Assembly: GCA_009711805.1 (NCBI GenBank) | Contig: VEMX01000016.1 | Coordinates: 1-57,069 of the forward strand | From: Balneolaceae bacterium | GTDB lineage: Bacteria > Bacteroidota > Rhodothermia > Balneolales > Balneolaceae | Direction of reading: 5' to 3' | Length of the DNA: 57,069 nt | Part shown: piece after piece, positions 25,914 to 35,281 of the stretch | Layout: the number at the start of each line of letters is the position of its first letter | How positions within the stretch are numbered: position 1 is the first letter of the stretch | The notes under the pieces: model-generated | What the model was told of the DNA's origin: nothing | Seen by the model: only the letters and a program-made list of their open reading frames with translations | Databases searched by the model: none | Translations under genes and position numbers: made by a program

Positions 25914-26234
25914 ATCTTTGTCTTTTTTGATGCTTTTCCCTAAATAATAAGTAATTAATTCAAAGTCAAAGATTAACTTTATTAGCTTATTCATCAAAAC
26001 AAACAGAGCCCATTCAGATACTAATCCAGGAATTTTTTCATTACTGGCAAATGGACACGAAGAACAACCAATGAAAATTAAAGCTAATTGATCTTCCCCG
26101 GTTGATCTTATTTCATAGGTTGGCTCTTTTTTAGAAAATGGATCCACCCATATCATTTTCATCCCTATGGCAATTGCCCCTCCCAAAACAAAACACCCCA
26201 GCACAACCAATATAAAGTTGACTTTATTTTTCAT
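25914..26234 (-). pseudogene. truncated thioredoxin-like membrane-anchored protein, cassette copy B
   Basis: Starts at ATG 26234, overlapping the propeller stop (ATGA). The N-terminus is a membrane anchor (NFILVVLGCFVLGGAIAIG), then DQLALIFIGCSSCPFASNEKIPGL with a CxxC motif aligned with copy A. After IPGL the similarity stops abruptly; the frame goes on through AT-rich sequence (LMNKLIKLIFDFELITYYL) into the peptide gene start and ends at 25848. So about 120 residues of the fold are deleted. Probably non-functional, but the anchor and CxxC are left. Confidence 0.6.
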
Positions 26235-27464
26235 CGGTCATAAGTATAGATTTCCAGCAAGTATTTTTGTTCGTTCTCATCATAATCAGCAGCTATTACT
26301 TGTTCACCTCTTCTTGCCACAATAAACATGGAGTGGGTATCTGAGTATAGAACTTCTCCCGTTTGGGTATCTACAATCAGGTTCCGGTAATTTTCACTTC
26401 GGGGAGGAAGAGCTTTTTTAGTTTGCTCATCGGCTCTCTGTGGGGGCAGCTCAAGAAGCTGTACAAGTGCCTTGTGATCGGTATGAATCTCTCTGAACCG
26501 GTAATAAGCATCGAATATTTGCTTATTGGCATACTGAACAAGGTTAGAGTACCCTCCCGGCTTAAATTTTTCAAGTGTCTCTGCAGGACGAAAACCCAAC
26601 AATTTACTGCCCCAAGTCTGCCGGCCAGAGGACGTATAACTAAAGAGGAAGGGTAATAATTATGGTTTGCCCACGTTCATCACAGTTGAGAATTGTAGCC
26701 GACATTATTCCTGTCCACCCTCCAAAACCAGACATAGAAGTATACTGATACCCAAAATTATGTTGCTGCTCAAAGTTTTTAAGATCGAATACCGCTATCG
26801 GCTTGGTTGCCCTCACCGAATTATACCCTTCTATTTGCGCTGCTTTGCTTCGGAGATCTCTGATGGAATCAATCTCGGCAGTAGAAATAGTAAATCCTGA
26901 AATGTACAGGCTGCTATCTAATAAACATAGATCTATTGCTTCCTCATTTAGTCGATGAAAAAAGGTGTCTCTATACTCAAAGTTGTTCCCGCTGCGTTCA
27001 AAAACTTCAACCTTTAGCTGATCCAGGGCATATAACCGCTCATATTGTGCATCAAAATCAAAAGTAGTTAAATCGAGAAATTCTCCCGGTCCGCGGCCCC
27101 ATCTACCAATAGAAGTAAAAAACGTTCCGTCAGGATTATACACATCAATTTTATTACGATCGGTATTAACCACATAAATATACCCCTCCGGGTCAATATC
27201 AATCTTGTTCGGTAAACGAATATACTCCCGTTCAACGTTTTTCTCATCCCCGATTACCGCTGACAACGATAGATGATCCTTGTACATGAATGGCAATAAG
27301 GAATCGGACGATGGTTCATCAAGTGATATAGTCCAATCCATCTCTGCATCCTTCGGCAATCGCTCGGGCAAAGGGTGCCACACTTCTTTATTTCCCCAGG
27401 AAGAGCAGCCACTGATTAGGTAAAGAAAGAAAACTAAGACCCCTAAATAATGTCTTTTTTTCAT
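26231..27464 (-). pseudogene. six-bladed beta-propeller lipoprotein, cassette copy B, frameshifted
   Basis: From ATG 27464 the frame encodes a lipoprotein signal (MKKRHYLGVLVFFLYLISGC) and the propeller (IDIDPEGYIYVVNTDRNKIDVY, IGRWGRGPGEF, LNCDERGQTIIIT), stopping at 26640. A one-base shift near 26640 restores an open frame (LFSYTSSGRQTWGSKLLGF...) that runs to 26231, so a single frameshift and perhaps a small deletion splits one gene of ~410 codons. It is the homologue of copy A. An IS256 element sits 57 bp upstream and may have removed its promoter. Confidence 0.75.
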
Positions 27465-27521
27465 TAGATATTAGACTAATGGTTATGCAACTTTAGTTTT
27501 TGGCGGTCAAGTCCTAAATTC

Positions 27522-28915
27522 TGTGTAAAAACAAGAATGGGTTATGCTGCAAGATTAAAGGAGATTCGGTTATCGGTTAGGGATATATGATGTTTCTCGC
27601 ACATGGTTTGGCGCAGCGTTTTTAGTAGAATCAGATCATGCTCGTCCATGGTTACCCGTTGCCATCGTCTGGCTGCCCGAATAAGGGTACCATAAACCAA
27701 TTTCATGGCTCCTTTTTCATTGACATGACTGGGAATAATTTTAGTTCGCCGTTTTTGTTCGACAAAACTACGTTCGATCAGGTTGGTGGTACGAATACTT
27801 CGGCGATGCCCATGTGGATAGTTCAGGTGAACCAAGCAGGCCGGCAGATCATCATTAAAACATTTAACCATTCCGGGATACTGCTCGCCATAATCGGTAA
27901 TAAACGCTTTCGATAACCCGTGGGCAGTTTCAAGGTCCGGGGCATAATAGATGGCCTTCAGACGTGCCTTAATGGGATCGGTGATCTGTTTATCCCGGGG
28001 CAGTTTATTCATAACATTGCGCATTTTATGGGCAATACACCGCCCGCGATCAGCCAGGGGAAAACTTCGGGCAATCGCTGAGGCAATGCCACCTGCTCCA
28101 TCACTGACAACCAGCAAGGGATGAGCCAGCCCACGTTCTTTCAAATCTTCAAAAAACGTTTGCCAACATTCTTTGGATTCACTGGCCACGGCCTCCAAAC
28201 CCAAAAGGACTTTCCGACCATCGGAACAGATTCCCCAGGCGCATAATATGGTTTGTCCGCCGGTGTACTTGCGCACCGACTCATACACTCCGTCTACAAA
28301 CAGATAGACCACATCATACTCACTCAAATCCTGCTGGCTCCACCGTTGATATTCGGTATAAAGCTCCTCGGAGAGCTGACTGGTCAGGTTGCGTGAAAGA
28401 ATGGGAGTTCCTTGCCCGTCAACCAGGGTTTCCTCGATATCACGCGTGGAGAGTCCTCGCACGTACATCTCGGCCGAGAGCTTTACCAGCCGATCTTCAA
28501 TACGATCAATACGGGATAAAAGCTTACTCTCGAAAGGTTCTTGATTGTCTCGAATACGCGGACGTTGCAAGGTAATCGGCCCCTGTGTTGTTTTAAAAGT
28601 AACCGGTGTATACCCGTTGCGGTAACCGTTATGCTCTTGTTCTTCTCGGCCCCGCTCATACCAGCCCCGGCCTAAAAATTCATCCACTTCTCCCTCACTG
28701 GCCTCTTGCAAAATACGTTCGGCTCCAAGACGGATCAGCTCAGTTAACAGATCATCACTTGACGGGCTTCCATCAAGAAGTTCTTCAATGGCTTTGTTCA
28801 CTCGTTCAGATGGTTTAACTTTCTTACTCATGGGTGTTGTTCTATTGGTTTTTGGTTTTCTGTTGCAAGACAACCAAATCTAACCTTTAGACAGCACCTA
28901 TTCTATTTTTACACA
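27522..28915 (-). mobile_element. IS256-family insertion sequence
   Basis: Inverted repeats TGTGTAAAAACAAGAAT at the left and, reversed, TGTGTAAAAATAGAATA at the right bound 1394 bp holding one transposase gene. No matching target duplication is seen in the flanks, so the element may be old or the flanks rearranged. Confidence 0.85.
27542..28831 (-). CDS. IS256-family transposase (mutator-type DDE)
   Basis: I choose ATG 28831 (MSKKVKPSERVNKAIEELL), giving ~429 residues; an upstream in-frame start at 28873 is possible. Features: the N-terminal DNA-binding region with GRGWYERGREEQEHNGYRNGY, LRRPR-type segment TLQRPRIRDNQEPF, then the catalytic acids in YLFVDGVYESV, LVVSDGAGG and TNLIERSFVEQKRRTKIIP. 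The full family length and lack of stops suggest it could still be active. It is flanked by the inverted repeats described for the element. Confidence 0.93.
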   Translation of the reverse strand: MSKKVKPSERVNKAIEELLDGSPSSDDLLTELIRLGAERILQEASEGEVDEFLGRGWYERGREEQEHNGYRNGYTPVTFKTTQGPITLQRPRIRDNQEPFESKLLSRIDRIEDRLVKLSAEMYVRGLSTRDIEETLVDGQGTPILSRNLTSQLSEELYTEYQRWSQQDLSEYDVVYLFVDGVYESVRKYTGGQTILCAWGICSDGRKVLLGLEAVASESKECWQTFFEDLKERGLAHPLLVVSDGAGGIASAIARSFPLADRGRCIAHKMRNVMNKLPRDKQITDPIKARLKAIYYAPDLETAHGLSKAFITDYGEQYPGMVKCFNDDLPACLVHLNYPHGHRRSIRTTNLIERSFVEQKRRTKIIPSHVNEKGAMKLVYGTLIRAARRWQRVTMDEHDLILLKTLRQTMCEKHHISLTDNRISFNLAA

Positions 28916-29033
28916 AGTATAGGGACATCACCGTTTTTGGCTAATGAGGATACAAATTTTTTTAGTTCATTCATCAAAACATATAAATCAGTACCTTCAG
29001 GCTGAATAAAATTCAATAACACTAAAAAGATCG

Positions 29034-30134
29034 ATGTCACAAAAAACGCCTTTTTACTCTGCACACGAAAAAGCCGGTGCTAAACTGGTTGATTTTGCTG
29101 GCTTTCAAATGCCGGTTCAATACGAAGGAATTAAAACCGAACACCAAGCAGTTCGCGAAGCTGTAGGGGTGTTTGATGTTTCCCATATGGGAGAGTTTTA
29201 TATCCACGGTCCCGAAGCTTTGGATTTGGTACAGAAAGTGACGGTGAACGATGCGTCGAAGCTTGTGCCAGGCAAGGCGCAATATTCCTGCATGTGTTAT
29301 GAGGATGGAGGTATTGTAGATGATTTGATTGTATACAAACTGTTTGAGGAAAATCAGTACATCCTGGTGGTAAATGCCTCCAACATTGAGAAAGACTTTG
29401 ACTGGATCAACCAAAACAACACCTTTGATGCAGAAGTAGTGAACCAATCTGACGACACCTGCCTGCTGGCTGTTCAGGGACCCAAGTCTTTGGATACCCT
29501 CCAGAAGCTCACGGATCTTGGTTTGAGTGAAATTGGATTCTATAGTTTTAAGATGGGCAAACTCGGAGACTTCGAAAATGTTGTTTTCTCTGCAACCGGC
29601 TACACCGGCGAAAAAGGCTTTGAGCTTTACTTCGACAAAAATACTGTTGACCCCACAGCTGTGTGGAATGCCATAATAGAGGCCGGCAAAGAATTTGACA
29701 TAAAGCCCTGTGGGTTGGGTGCCCGCGACACGCTGCGGTTGGAAATGGGATATGCCTTGTACGGAAATGATATCACCAAAGACACCCATCCACTGGAAGC
29801 CCGGTTGGGGTGGATTACTAAATTTGACAAAGGTGACTTTGTAGGCAAAGAAGCGCTGCTTAAGAAAAAGGAAGCAGGAAATGAGCGCCGCCTGGTAGGT
29901 TTTGTAGTAGAAGGAAAACGAAATATTCCCCGTAACGGCTATGAAATCTTGAATGAAGAAGGGGAGGTTATTGGGAATGTTACCAGCGGAACAATGTCAA
30001 TATCACTTGGTAAAGGTGTAGGTATGGGCTATGTTAGGAGTGAATATGCAGCTGAAAGTACTACTATCAATATTTCTATTCGGAAAAGAGTCGCAAAAGC
30101 AACTGTAACCAGGCCTCCATTCATTAAGAAGTAG
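29034..30134 (+). CDS. gcvT: aminomethyltransferase, T-protein of the glycine cleavage system
   Basis: A 366-residue cytoplasmic protein. The folate-binding core shows KLVDFAGFQMPVQY near residues 16-29, VGVFDVSHMGEFYIHG at 45-60 and GLGARDTLRLEMGYALYGND at about 228-247. It moves the methylene group of aminomethyl-lipoyl H-protein to tetrahydrofolate. gcvH and gcvP are not in the window. It is the first gene of a run with comB and ftsK, 21 bp before comB. IS256 lies 118 bp upstream, close to its promoter region. Confidence 0.95.
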   Translation: MSQKTPFYSAHEKAGAKLVDFAGFQMPVQYEGIKTEHQAVREAVGVFDVSHMGEFYIHGPEALDLVQKVTVNDASKLVPGKAQYSCMCYEDGGIVDDLIVYKLFEENQYILVVNASNIEKDFDWINQNNTFDAEVVNQSDDTCLLAVQGPKSLDTLQKLTDLGLSEIGFYSFKMGKLGDFENVVFSATGYTGEKGFELYFDKNTVDPTAVWNAIIEAGKEFDIKPCGLGARDTLRLEMGYALYGNDITKDTHPLEARLGWITKFDKGDFVGKEALLKKKEAGNERRLVGFVVEGKRNIPRNGYEILNEEGEVIGNVTSGTMSISLGKGVGMGYVRSEYAAESTTINISIRKRVAKATVTRPPFIKK

Positions 30135-30155
30135 AGCAAGGCCGATTTTTAAAAT

Positions 30156-30893
30156 ATGAAAGACTTACAAACAGTAGACGTTTTCTTTTCGGTTCAGTCG
30201 TTTAGTGAAGAGGCTATCCGTGGAAAAACGGCCATTATAATTGATATTTTGAGGGCATCCTCTTCAATTGTGACGGCAATTAGTAACGGTGCCAAGAAGG
30301 TGATAGCCGTTGAAGATATGAGTGATGCCGTTAAAATTGCCCATACCATGGACCCCAATGATTATTTGCTGTGCGGGGAAAAGAATGGGGTTAAAATTGA
30401 AGGATATCAGTTGGGAAATTCCCCGCTGGAATACAGCCGGGAAGTAGTTGAGGGAAGAACATTAATCCTAAACACTACCAATGGAACCAAAGCCATTAAA
30501 AAATCTACCCTGGCACAACAGATATATGTAGGGGCTTTTCTGAATCAGAAAAGTATACTGGATGTAATGAAACAAGTGGATAACGAGATAGTATTGGTGT
30601 GTTCGGGCTGGGAAGGCCGGCTGGCTTTAGAGGATACTTTGTTTGCCGGGTCGTTGGTGTATCACCTGTTTAACGGCAAGCTTCCCGACACGGCCAAAGA
30701 TGGTGCAAAAGTTGCATTTGGTCTTTACGAAAAATTTGGTGATGATTTAGCTGGTGCTATTAGAGGAAGCGATCATGCAAAAAGACTCTCAGAACTGGTA
30801 CCGGAAGGCGATGTTCCTTTTTGCTGTGATGTTGATAAATTTAATGTGCTGCCTGGAATGAAGGATGGGATACTAACCGATCTTAATGGCTAA
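30156..30893 (+). CDS. comB: 2-phosphosulfolactate phosphatase family protein
   Basis: A 245-residue Mg-dependent phosphatase of the ComB family. Typical segments: TAIIIDILRASSSIVTAISNGA near 28-49, CGEKNGVKIEGYQLGNSP near 84-101, ILNTTNGTKAI near 111-121 and VCSGWEGRLALEDTLFAG near 158-175. In methanogens and Bacillus the family makes sulfolactate from phosphosulfolactate. No ComA or ComC homologue is present here, so the real substrate in this organism is unclear. The end overlaps the ftsK start by eight bases, so the two are translationally coupled. Confidence 0.88.
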   Translation: MKDLQTVDVFFSVQSFSEEAIRGKTAIIIDILRASSSIVTAISNGAKKVIAVEDMSDAVKIAHTMDPNDYLLCGEKNGVKIEGYQLGNSPLEYSREVVEGRTLILNTTNGTKAIKKSTLAQQIYVGAFLNQKSILDVMKQVDNEIVLVCSGWEGRLALEDTLFAGSLVYHLFNGKLPDTAKDGAKVAFGLYEKFGDDLAGAIRGSDHAKRLSELVPEGDVPFCCDVDKFNVLPGMKDGILTDLNG

Positions 30894-33402
30894 GAAAAAA
30901 TCAAATACATCTACAAAATCTCAGGGACTGGATTCTGCCCGGAAGGTTGAAATAATTGGCATTATTGTGATGTCTATTGCCATACTGCTTGGCATAAGTA
31001 TTATTTCATACACTCCGGAAGATTATCAGTTTGCCAAGAGTATCTCTTTCCTGGATTTATTTAACCCGGATGCCTCCTCACGGCTGGTGAAAAATTGGCT
31101 GGGTCCCGTTGGGGCATACCTCTCACATTTCCTGGTACATGGGCTGTTTGGATATACGAGCATCATCCTGGCGCTGGTTATTGGTTATCACGGATGGAAT
31201 ACCTTCAGGCACCGTAGCTTTAAAGAGCTGGGCTGGCTCACCGTTCTGAGTTTGTGGGGAATGGTTTTGCTCTCTACCTTTATTGGGTGGCTGAATATCA
31301 ACGCTGATGTCCCACAAGATTCTCTGTGGAGCGGGTCTGCCGGGATAGCCATCTCACAGGTACTTCAGAACATCACTGGAATAGGTTCCATATTCATTCT
31401 TTCGGTCTTGTTGATCATCACCATCCTCATGTTCATTGACCGGGATTTGCAGACTACCGTAGATAATGTGAAAAAATGGATAGAGAACCTTCGGGATAAA
31501 CTGGAAGAACGAAAAGTTGCCCGGGAACTTCGTAAAGAACAAAAAGCCCAGGAAAAGGAAGAGCGCATAGCAGAAAAGAAGGAAGCAAAGAAGAAGGAGC
31601 AGGAGGCAGAGGAAGCCAAAGAGAAAAGAAATAAAATTAAGACCAAAGAGCAGAAAACGGAAGAAAAACCCAGGCCTTCCATAGATGATATTGTAAATAA
31701 GTCGGAAGAGGAAGACCGCCGGCGACTGGAAGAGAGGAAAAAAGAAATTCAATCGCTTGATACACGTCAGCGGGCTTCGCTGGAGAAAGAAGAAGTTATC
31801 GATGAAGAAGAAGAAAATGAAGATGACATTGAAGTCTCAGTATTTGTGGGGAAAGGAGAAGAAGAAGCCGGCGAGAAAGATCTGGACAAAATAAACCGCG
31901 ATAAAGCTAAGGAAGTACCGGTTATCAAATACAAGTTCCCGACCATAGAGCTGCTCGACTCCCCGCCCAATGAAGGCAATGAAGTGAACCTTGAGGAGAT
32001 TAAGGACAACAAACGCATTATACTGGATAAGCTAAAACGCCACAAAATTGAGATTGTAGGTATTAATGCTATTGTTGGTCCCACCGTAACATTGTACGAA
32101 ATGGAACCGGCGCCTGATGTGAAGATCAGTAAGATTGAAAGCTATTCCAACGACCTTAAGATGGCTACGGCATCCAAAGGATTAAGGATGCTGGCTCCCA
32201 TCCCCGGTAAATCAGCGGTGGGCATAGAGGTGCCCAATAACACCCGCGAAACGGTTTTTATTAAACAGGTGATCAATACCAGGAAATTTGTAGAAACGGA
32301 CTACACCCTGCCGGTCGCTTTTGGTAAAACGATCGAAAATGAAGTATTCATGATCGATCTCACCAAGATGCCCCACTTACTGATGGCAGGTGCCACGGGT
32401 TCAGGGAAGTCGGTAGGTATTAACACTATTATTACCTGCCTGTTGTATAAGTGTCATCCCGACAACCTTAAGTTTGTGATGATTGATCCCAAGAAGATTG
32501 AGCTGTCACTGTATCGCAATATCCAGAACCACTATCTGGCTATGTTGCCAGACTCTGACGAACCTATCGTCACAGACACATCCAAAGCGCAGGAAACGCT
32601 GGAAAGTCTCTGTAAAGAGATGGATGAACGCTATGACCTGCTGAAAATGGCGATGGTACGGGATATTAAAGCCTATAATGAGAAGTTTGAGTCGGGAGAA
32701 CTGGAAGAGGAACTGGGACACCGGCACCTGCCCTATATTGTAGTTATTATTGATGAGCTTGCCGACTTGATGATGACAGCCGGTAAACAAATTGAAGAGC
32801 CTATTGCGCGATTAGCCCAGCTTGCCCGGGCTATTGGTATTCACCTGGTGGTGGCCACGCAGCGTCCGTCTGTGAATGTGATTACGGGTACCATAAAAGC
32901 CAATTTCCCAGCGCGTATCGCCTATCAGGTGGCTTCTAAAGTGGATTCCAGGACCATTCTGGATATGGGAGGTGCCGACCAGCTGGTGGGGATGGGAGAT
33001 ATGCTCTTTACCAATGGGTCTGGGCTCACCCGCATCCAAAATGCGTTTGTATCTACAGAAGAAGTGGAAGAAATAAATAGCTTTATTGGTCGCCAGGCAG
33101 GATATAAGGAACCATTTCACCTGCCCATCATAAAAGATGATACTGCAGAGATACCTGATCCGTTAGATGACATAGACGAATATTTTGAAGCCGCTGCTAA
33201 ACTGGTGATACTTCATAATCAGGGCTCGGTATCATTGCTTCAGAGAAAACTGAAAATTGGATACAATAGGGCCGGCCGAATTATAGATCAATTATTTAAT
33301 GCAGGAATTGTTGGACCATACCAAGGAAGTACCGCACGAGATGTGCTTATCAACGAAGAAGAAGAACTCCAGGAAATTTTGGACGGACTCGATGATTTAT
33401 AA
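30886..33402 (+). CDS. ftsK: FtsK/SpoIIIE DNA translocase
   Basis: An 838-residue protein. The N-terminus has four membrane segments (about 25-45, 78-98, 113-133, 158-180). A highly charged Lys/Glu linker (~200-330) leads to the motor domain with Walker A GATGSGKS at 502-509, Walker B PYIVVIIDELADLMM and ATQRPSVNVITGTIKANFP. The C-terminal gamma winged-helix (LHNQGSVSLLQRKLKIGYNRAGRI) reads KOPS-like sites. It pumps chromosome ends through the septum at division. It starts inside comB, and the LolA-like gene starts inside its end. Confidence 0.96.
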   Translation: MAKKKSNTSTKSQGLDSARKVEIIGIIVMSIAILLGISIISYTPEDYQFAKSISFLDLFNPDASSRLVKNWLGPVGAYLSHFLVHGLFGYTSIILALVIGYHGWNTFRHRSFKELGWLTVLSLWGMVLLSTFIGWLNINADVPQDSLWSGSAGIAISQVLQNITGIGSIFILSVLLIITILMFIDRDLQTTVDNVKKWIENLRDKLEERKVARELRKEQKAQEKEERIAEKKEAKKKEQEAEEAKEKRNKIKTKEQKTEEKPRPSIDDIVNKSEEEDRRRLEERKKEIQSLDTRQRASLEKEEVIDEEEENEDDIEVSVFVGKGEEEAGEKDLDKINRDKAKEVPVIKYKFPTIELLDSPPNEGNEVNLEEIKDNKRIILDKLKRHKIEIVGINAIVGPTVTLYEMEPAPDVKISKIESYSNDLKMATASKGLRMLAPIPGKSAVGIEVPNNTRETVFIKQVINTRKFVETDYTLPVAFGKTIENEVFMIDLTKMPHLLMAGATGSGKSVGINTIITCLLYKCHPDNLKFVMIDPKKIELSLYRNIQNHYLAMLPDSDEPIVTDTSKAQETLESLCKEMDERYDLLKMAMVRDIKAYNEKFESGELEEELGHRHLPYIVVIIDELADLMMTAGKQIEEPIARLAQLARAIGIHLVVATQRPSVNVITGTIKANFPARIAYQVASKVDSRTILDMGGADQLVGMGDMLFTNGSGLTRIQNAFVSTEEVEEINSFIGRQAGYKEPFHLPIIKDDTAEIPDPLDDIDEYFEAAAKLVILHNQGSVSLLQRKLKIGYNRAGRIIDQLFNAGIVGPYQGSTARDVLINEEEELQEILDGLDDL

Positions 33403-34006
33403 CTACCGTAAAACGCTACTGGTAGTAGTTTTACTTTTTGTATCGTTTCCCCTGGCAGCCCAAACACCTAATTTTGACAAACTGAAGCAAAAGTTTGACT
33501 CTGGACAGGTCTTCGAAGCATTATACACCCATGAGTTTACCGACTCCTACACCGGCGAAGTAAATGTAAGTGAAGGCAACATCTGGATAGAGAAAGAAGG
33601 ATATAAACTAAAGAGTGAAGATCAGACGCTGGTGGTAGACGGGGAGACCTCCAAAGTATATGAAGGTGCAAGAAACCGTTTGATCATAAGTGAGTACGAT
33701 CCCGAAACCGATGACTTTGCACCTTCCCGTATGTTAAATGGGGTAGATTCTACCTATACCATCTCTGAAACCAGCAATGGAAATACAAGTGAAGTCACTT
33801 TAAAATCCGATGATGCTTTTGCCATATTCCGTAAAGTTGAAATTCTGCTCAACCAAGACCAGTACCCGTTGGAAATTACAGCTTATGATGTGTCTGATAA
33901 TGTAATTGTGACTACCTTTCGGGGTGGAAGTTTTGTAGAAATGAACGAATCCATCTTTAGCTTGAAAGTGCCGGGCAATGCAGAAGTAGTAGATATGCGG
34001 TACTGA
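33392..34006 (+). CDS. LolA-like outer-membrane lipoprotein carrier / outer-membrane sorting protein
   Basis: The start is ATG 33392, overlapping the ftsK stop by 11 bases, which gives a clean signal peptide (YRKTLLVVVLLFVSFPLAAQ); an upstream frame inside ftsK is rejected. The product is ~204 residues, with the LolA-type concave beta-sheet pattern: FEALYTHEFTDSYTGE, GNIWIEKEGYKLKSED, TLVVDGETSKVYE, NRLIISEYDPETDDF and KVEILLNQDQYPLEI. It should carry lipoproteins across the periplasm. LolA after FtsK is a frequent order in this group of bacteria, which supports the call. Confidence 0.82.
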   Translation: MIYNYRKTLLVVVLLFVSFPLAAQTPNFDKLKQKFDSGQVFEALYTHEFTDSYTGEVNVSEGNIWIEKEGYKLKSEDQTLVVDGETSKVYEGARNRLIISEYDPETDDFAPSRMLNGVDSTYTISETSNGNTSEVTLKSDDAFAIFRKVEILLNQDQYPLEITAYDVSDNVIVTTFRGGSFVEMNESIFSLKVPGNAEVVDMRY

Positions 34007-34097
34007 TGTTGTTATTGGCAAACAGTACATTTGTTAATGCACTCAAAAAAATAATACCAACGCCGGTAACAATAAACGAATAACGGTTTCCAGATTT

Positions 34098-35117
34098 ATG
34101 CAACCCAAAAAGGCATTGAAAGTTTTCATAAGCGTTGCGCTCGGAGCGCTTTTCTTGTGGTTGGCGTTTAAAGAAGTTGAATTCTCGGAAGTGATGGAGG
34201 CCGCCCGGAATATGTCGTATGGATGGATACTCCCATTCACAGGCCTGACCCTCCTTGCACATTACATCAGAGCGGAGCGGTGGCGTATGCTCTTCACCAA
34301 CAAAGATAAAACCCCATCACGTCTTACATTATATACCGGGGTGATGTTTGGATACCTCACAAATATTGTGCTGCCCCGTGTGGGAGAAGTGGCCCGCCCG
34401 GTGTATGTAGCCCGGCAGGTAGACGAAAAAAACAGCAAGCTAATAGGTACTATCGTTCTTGAGCGGGTTATAGATGTGATAAGCATGCTTTTGATTATGG
34501 TATTTGTAGGGGTCTTCCTGGTGTCAGATCCACAGGTGCTTTCCCGGTTGTTTGGGGTTGACTTCACAGACTCTGAAATTCAATTAGATTTAATGCTGAC
34601 TCTTCTAACCTACGGAGCCATTGGGCTCATTGCGGTTGGGGTATTGTATCAGCTGTTAAAAGTAGCGGCAAAGAAATCTGAAAAGACAGCGGTGCTTTTT
34701 GATAAAGCAAGAAAAACAGGACGCACATTTATGGATGGAATACTGGCTATCCGTGAGCTCAAAAACTGGCCATTGTTTATATTGTATACTGTTCTGATAT
34801 GGTGTTGCTATATCATGATGACTTATATTCCCTTTTGGATGTTTGACATGCAGGAAGTATTTGGCCTGGGAGTTACAGAAGCGTTAGTACTTACGATGGT
34901 ATCGGCGGTGGGAATCTCAATTCCAACACCGGGAGGTGTAGGTACCTATCATCTGTTTATTACAAAAAGTTTGTTTGTCTTATTTGCCGTACCCGAGACT
35001 ATTGGACTTGCTTATGCAACGGTGGCTCATGCAGCAACACTGGTAGTTATCATTGCATGTACTCCTGTTCTGCTGGCCGTTGACAAGTTTTATTTATTGA
35101 AGAGAAAAACCGGATGA
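34098..35117 (+). CDS. YbhN/AglD-type flippase-like membrane protein (UPF0104)
   Basis: A 339-residue protein with about eight transmembrane segments of the lysylphosphatidylglycerol-synthase membrane-domain superfamily. Family motifs: RAERWRMLF near 55-63, GYLTNIVLPRVGEVARPVY near 85-103, ERVIDVISMLLIM and ISIPTPGGVGTYHLFITKSL near 273-292. There is no C-terminal synthase domain, so it is the stand-alone version thought to flip lipid or glycolipid. The substrate is unknown. It follows the LolA-like gene by 91 bp. Confidence 0.8.
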   Translation: MQPKKALKVFISVALGALFLWLAFKEVEFSEVMEAARNMSYGWILPFTGLTLLAHYIRAERWRMLFTNKDKTPSRLTLYTGVMFGYLTNIVLPRVGEVARPVYVARQVDEKNSKLIGTIVLERVIDVISMLLIMVFVGVFLVSDPQVLSRLFGVDFTDSEIQLDLMLTLLTYGAIGLIAVGVLYQLLKVAAKKSEKTAVLFDKARKTGRTFMDGILAIRELKNWPLFILYTVLIWCCYIMMTYIPFWMFDMQEVFGLGVTEALVLTMVSAVGISIPTPGGVGTYHLFITKSLFVLFAVPETIGLAYATVAHAATLVVIIACTPVLLAVDKFYLLKRKTG

Positions 35118-35281
35118 AGATGACATTCCCTTCATAACGGAAGTTTATACCAACCGGGATTTTAAAACGGCTGTAAAATAAGAGGAAAGGAACAAGAACC
35201 GGTTACAGAGGTTCACCTTTTTAACAATCATCGCCTAAAACCTTCCTTTAAAATTTAGTACATTCCATAAATTTTGAATTT

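Noticed and set aside
28916-29033. Possible glycine riboswitch before gcvT
   Set aside because: The leader is only ~118 bp after the IS and lacks the paired aptamer elements of glycine riboswitches.
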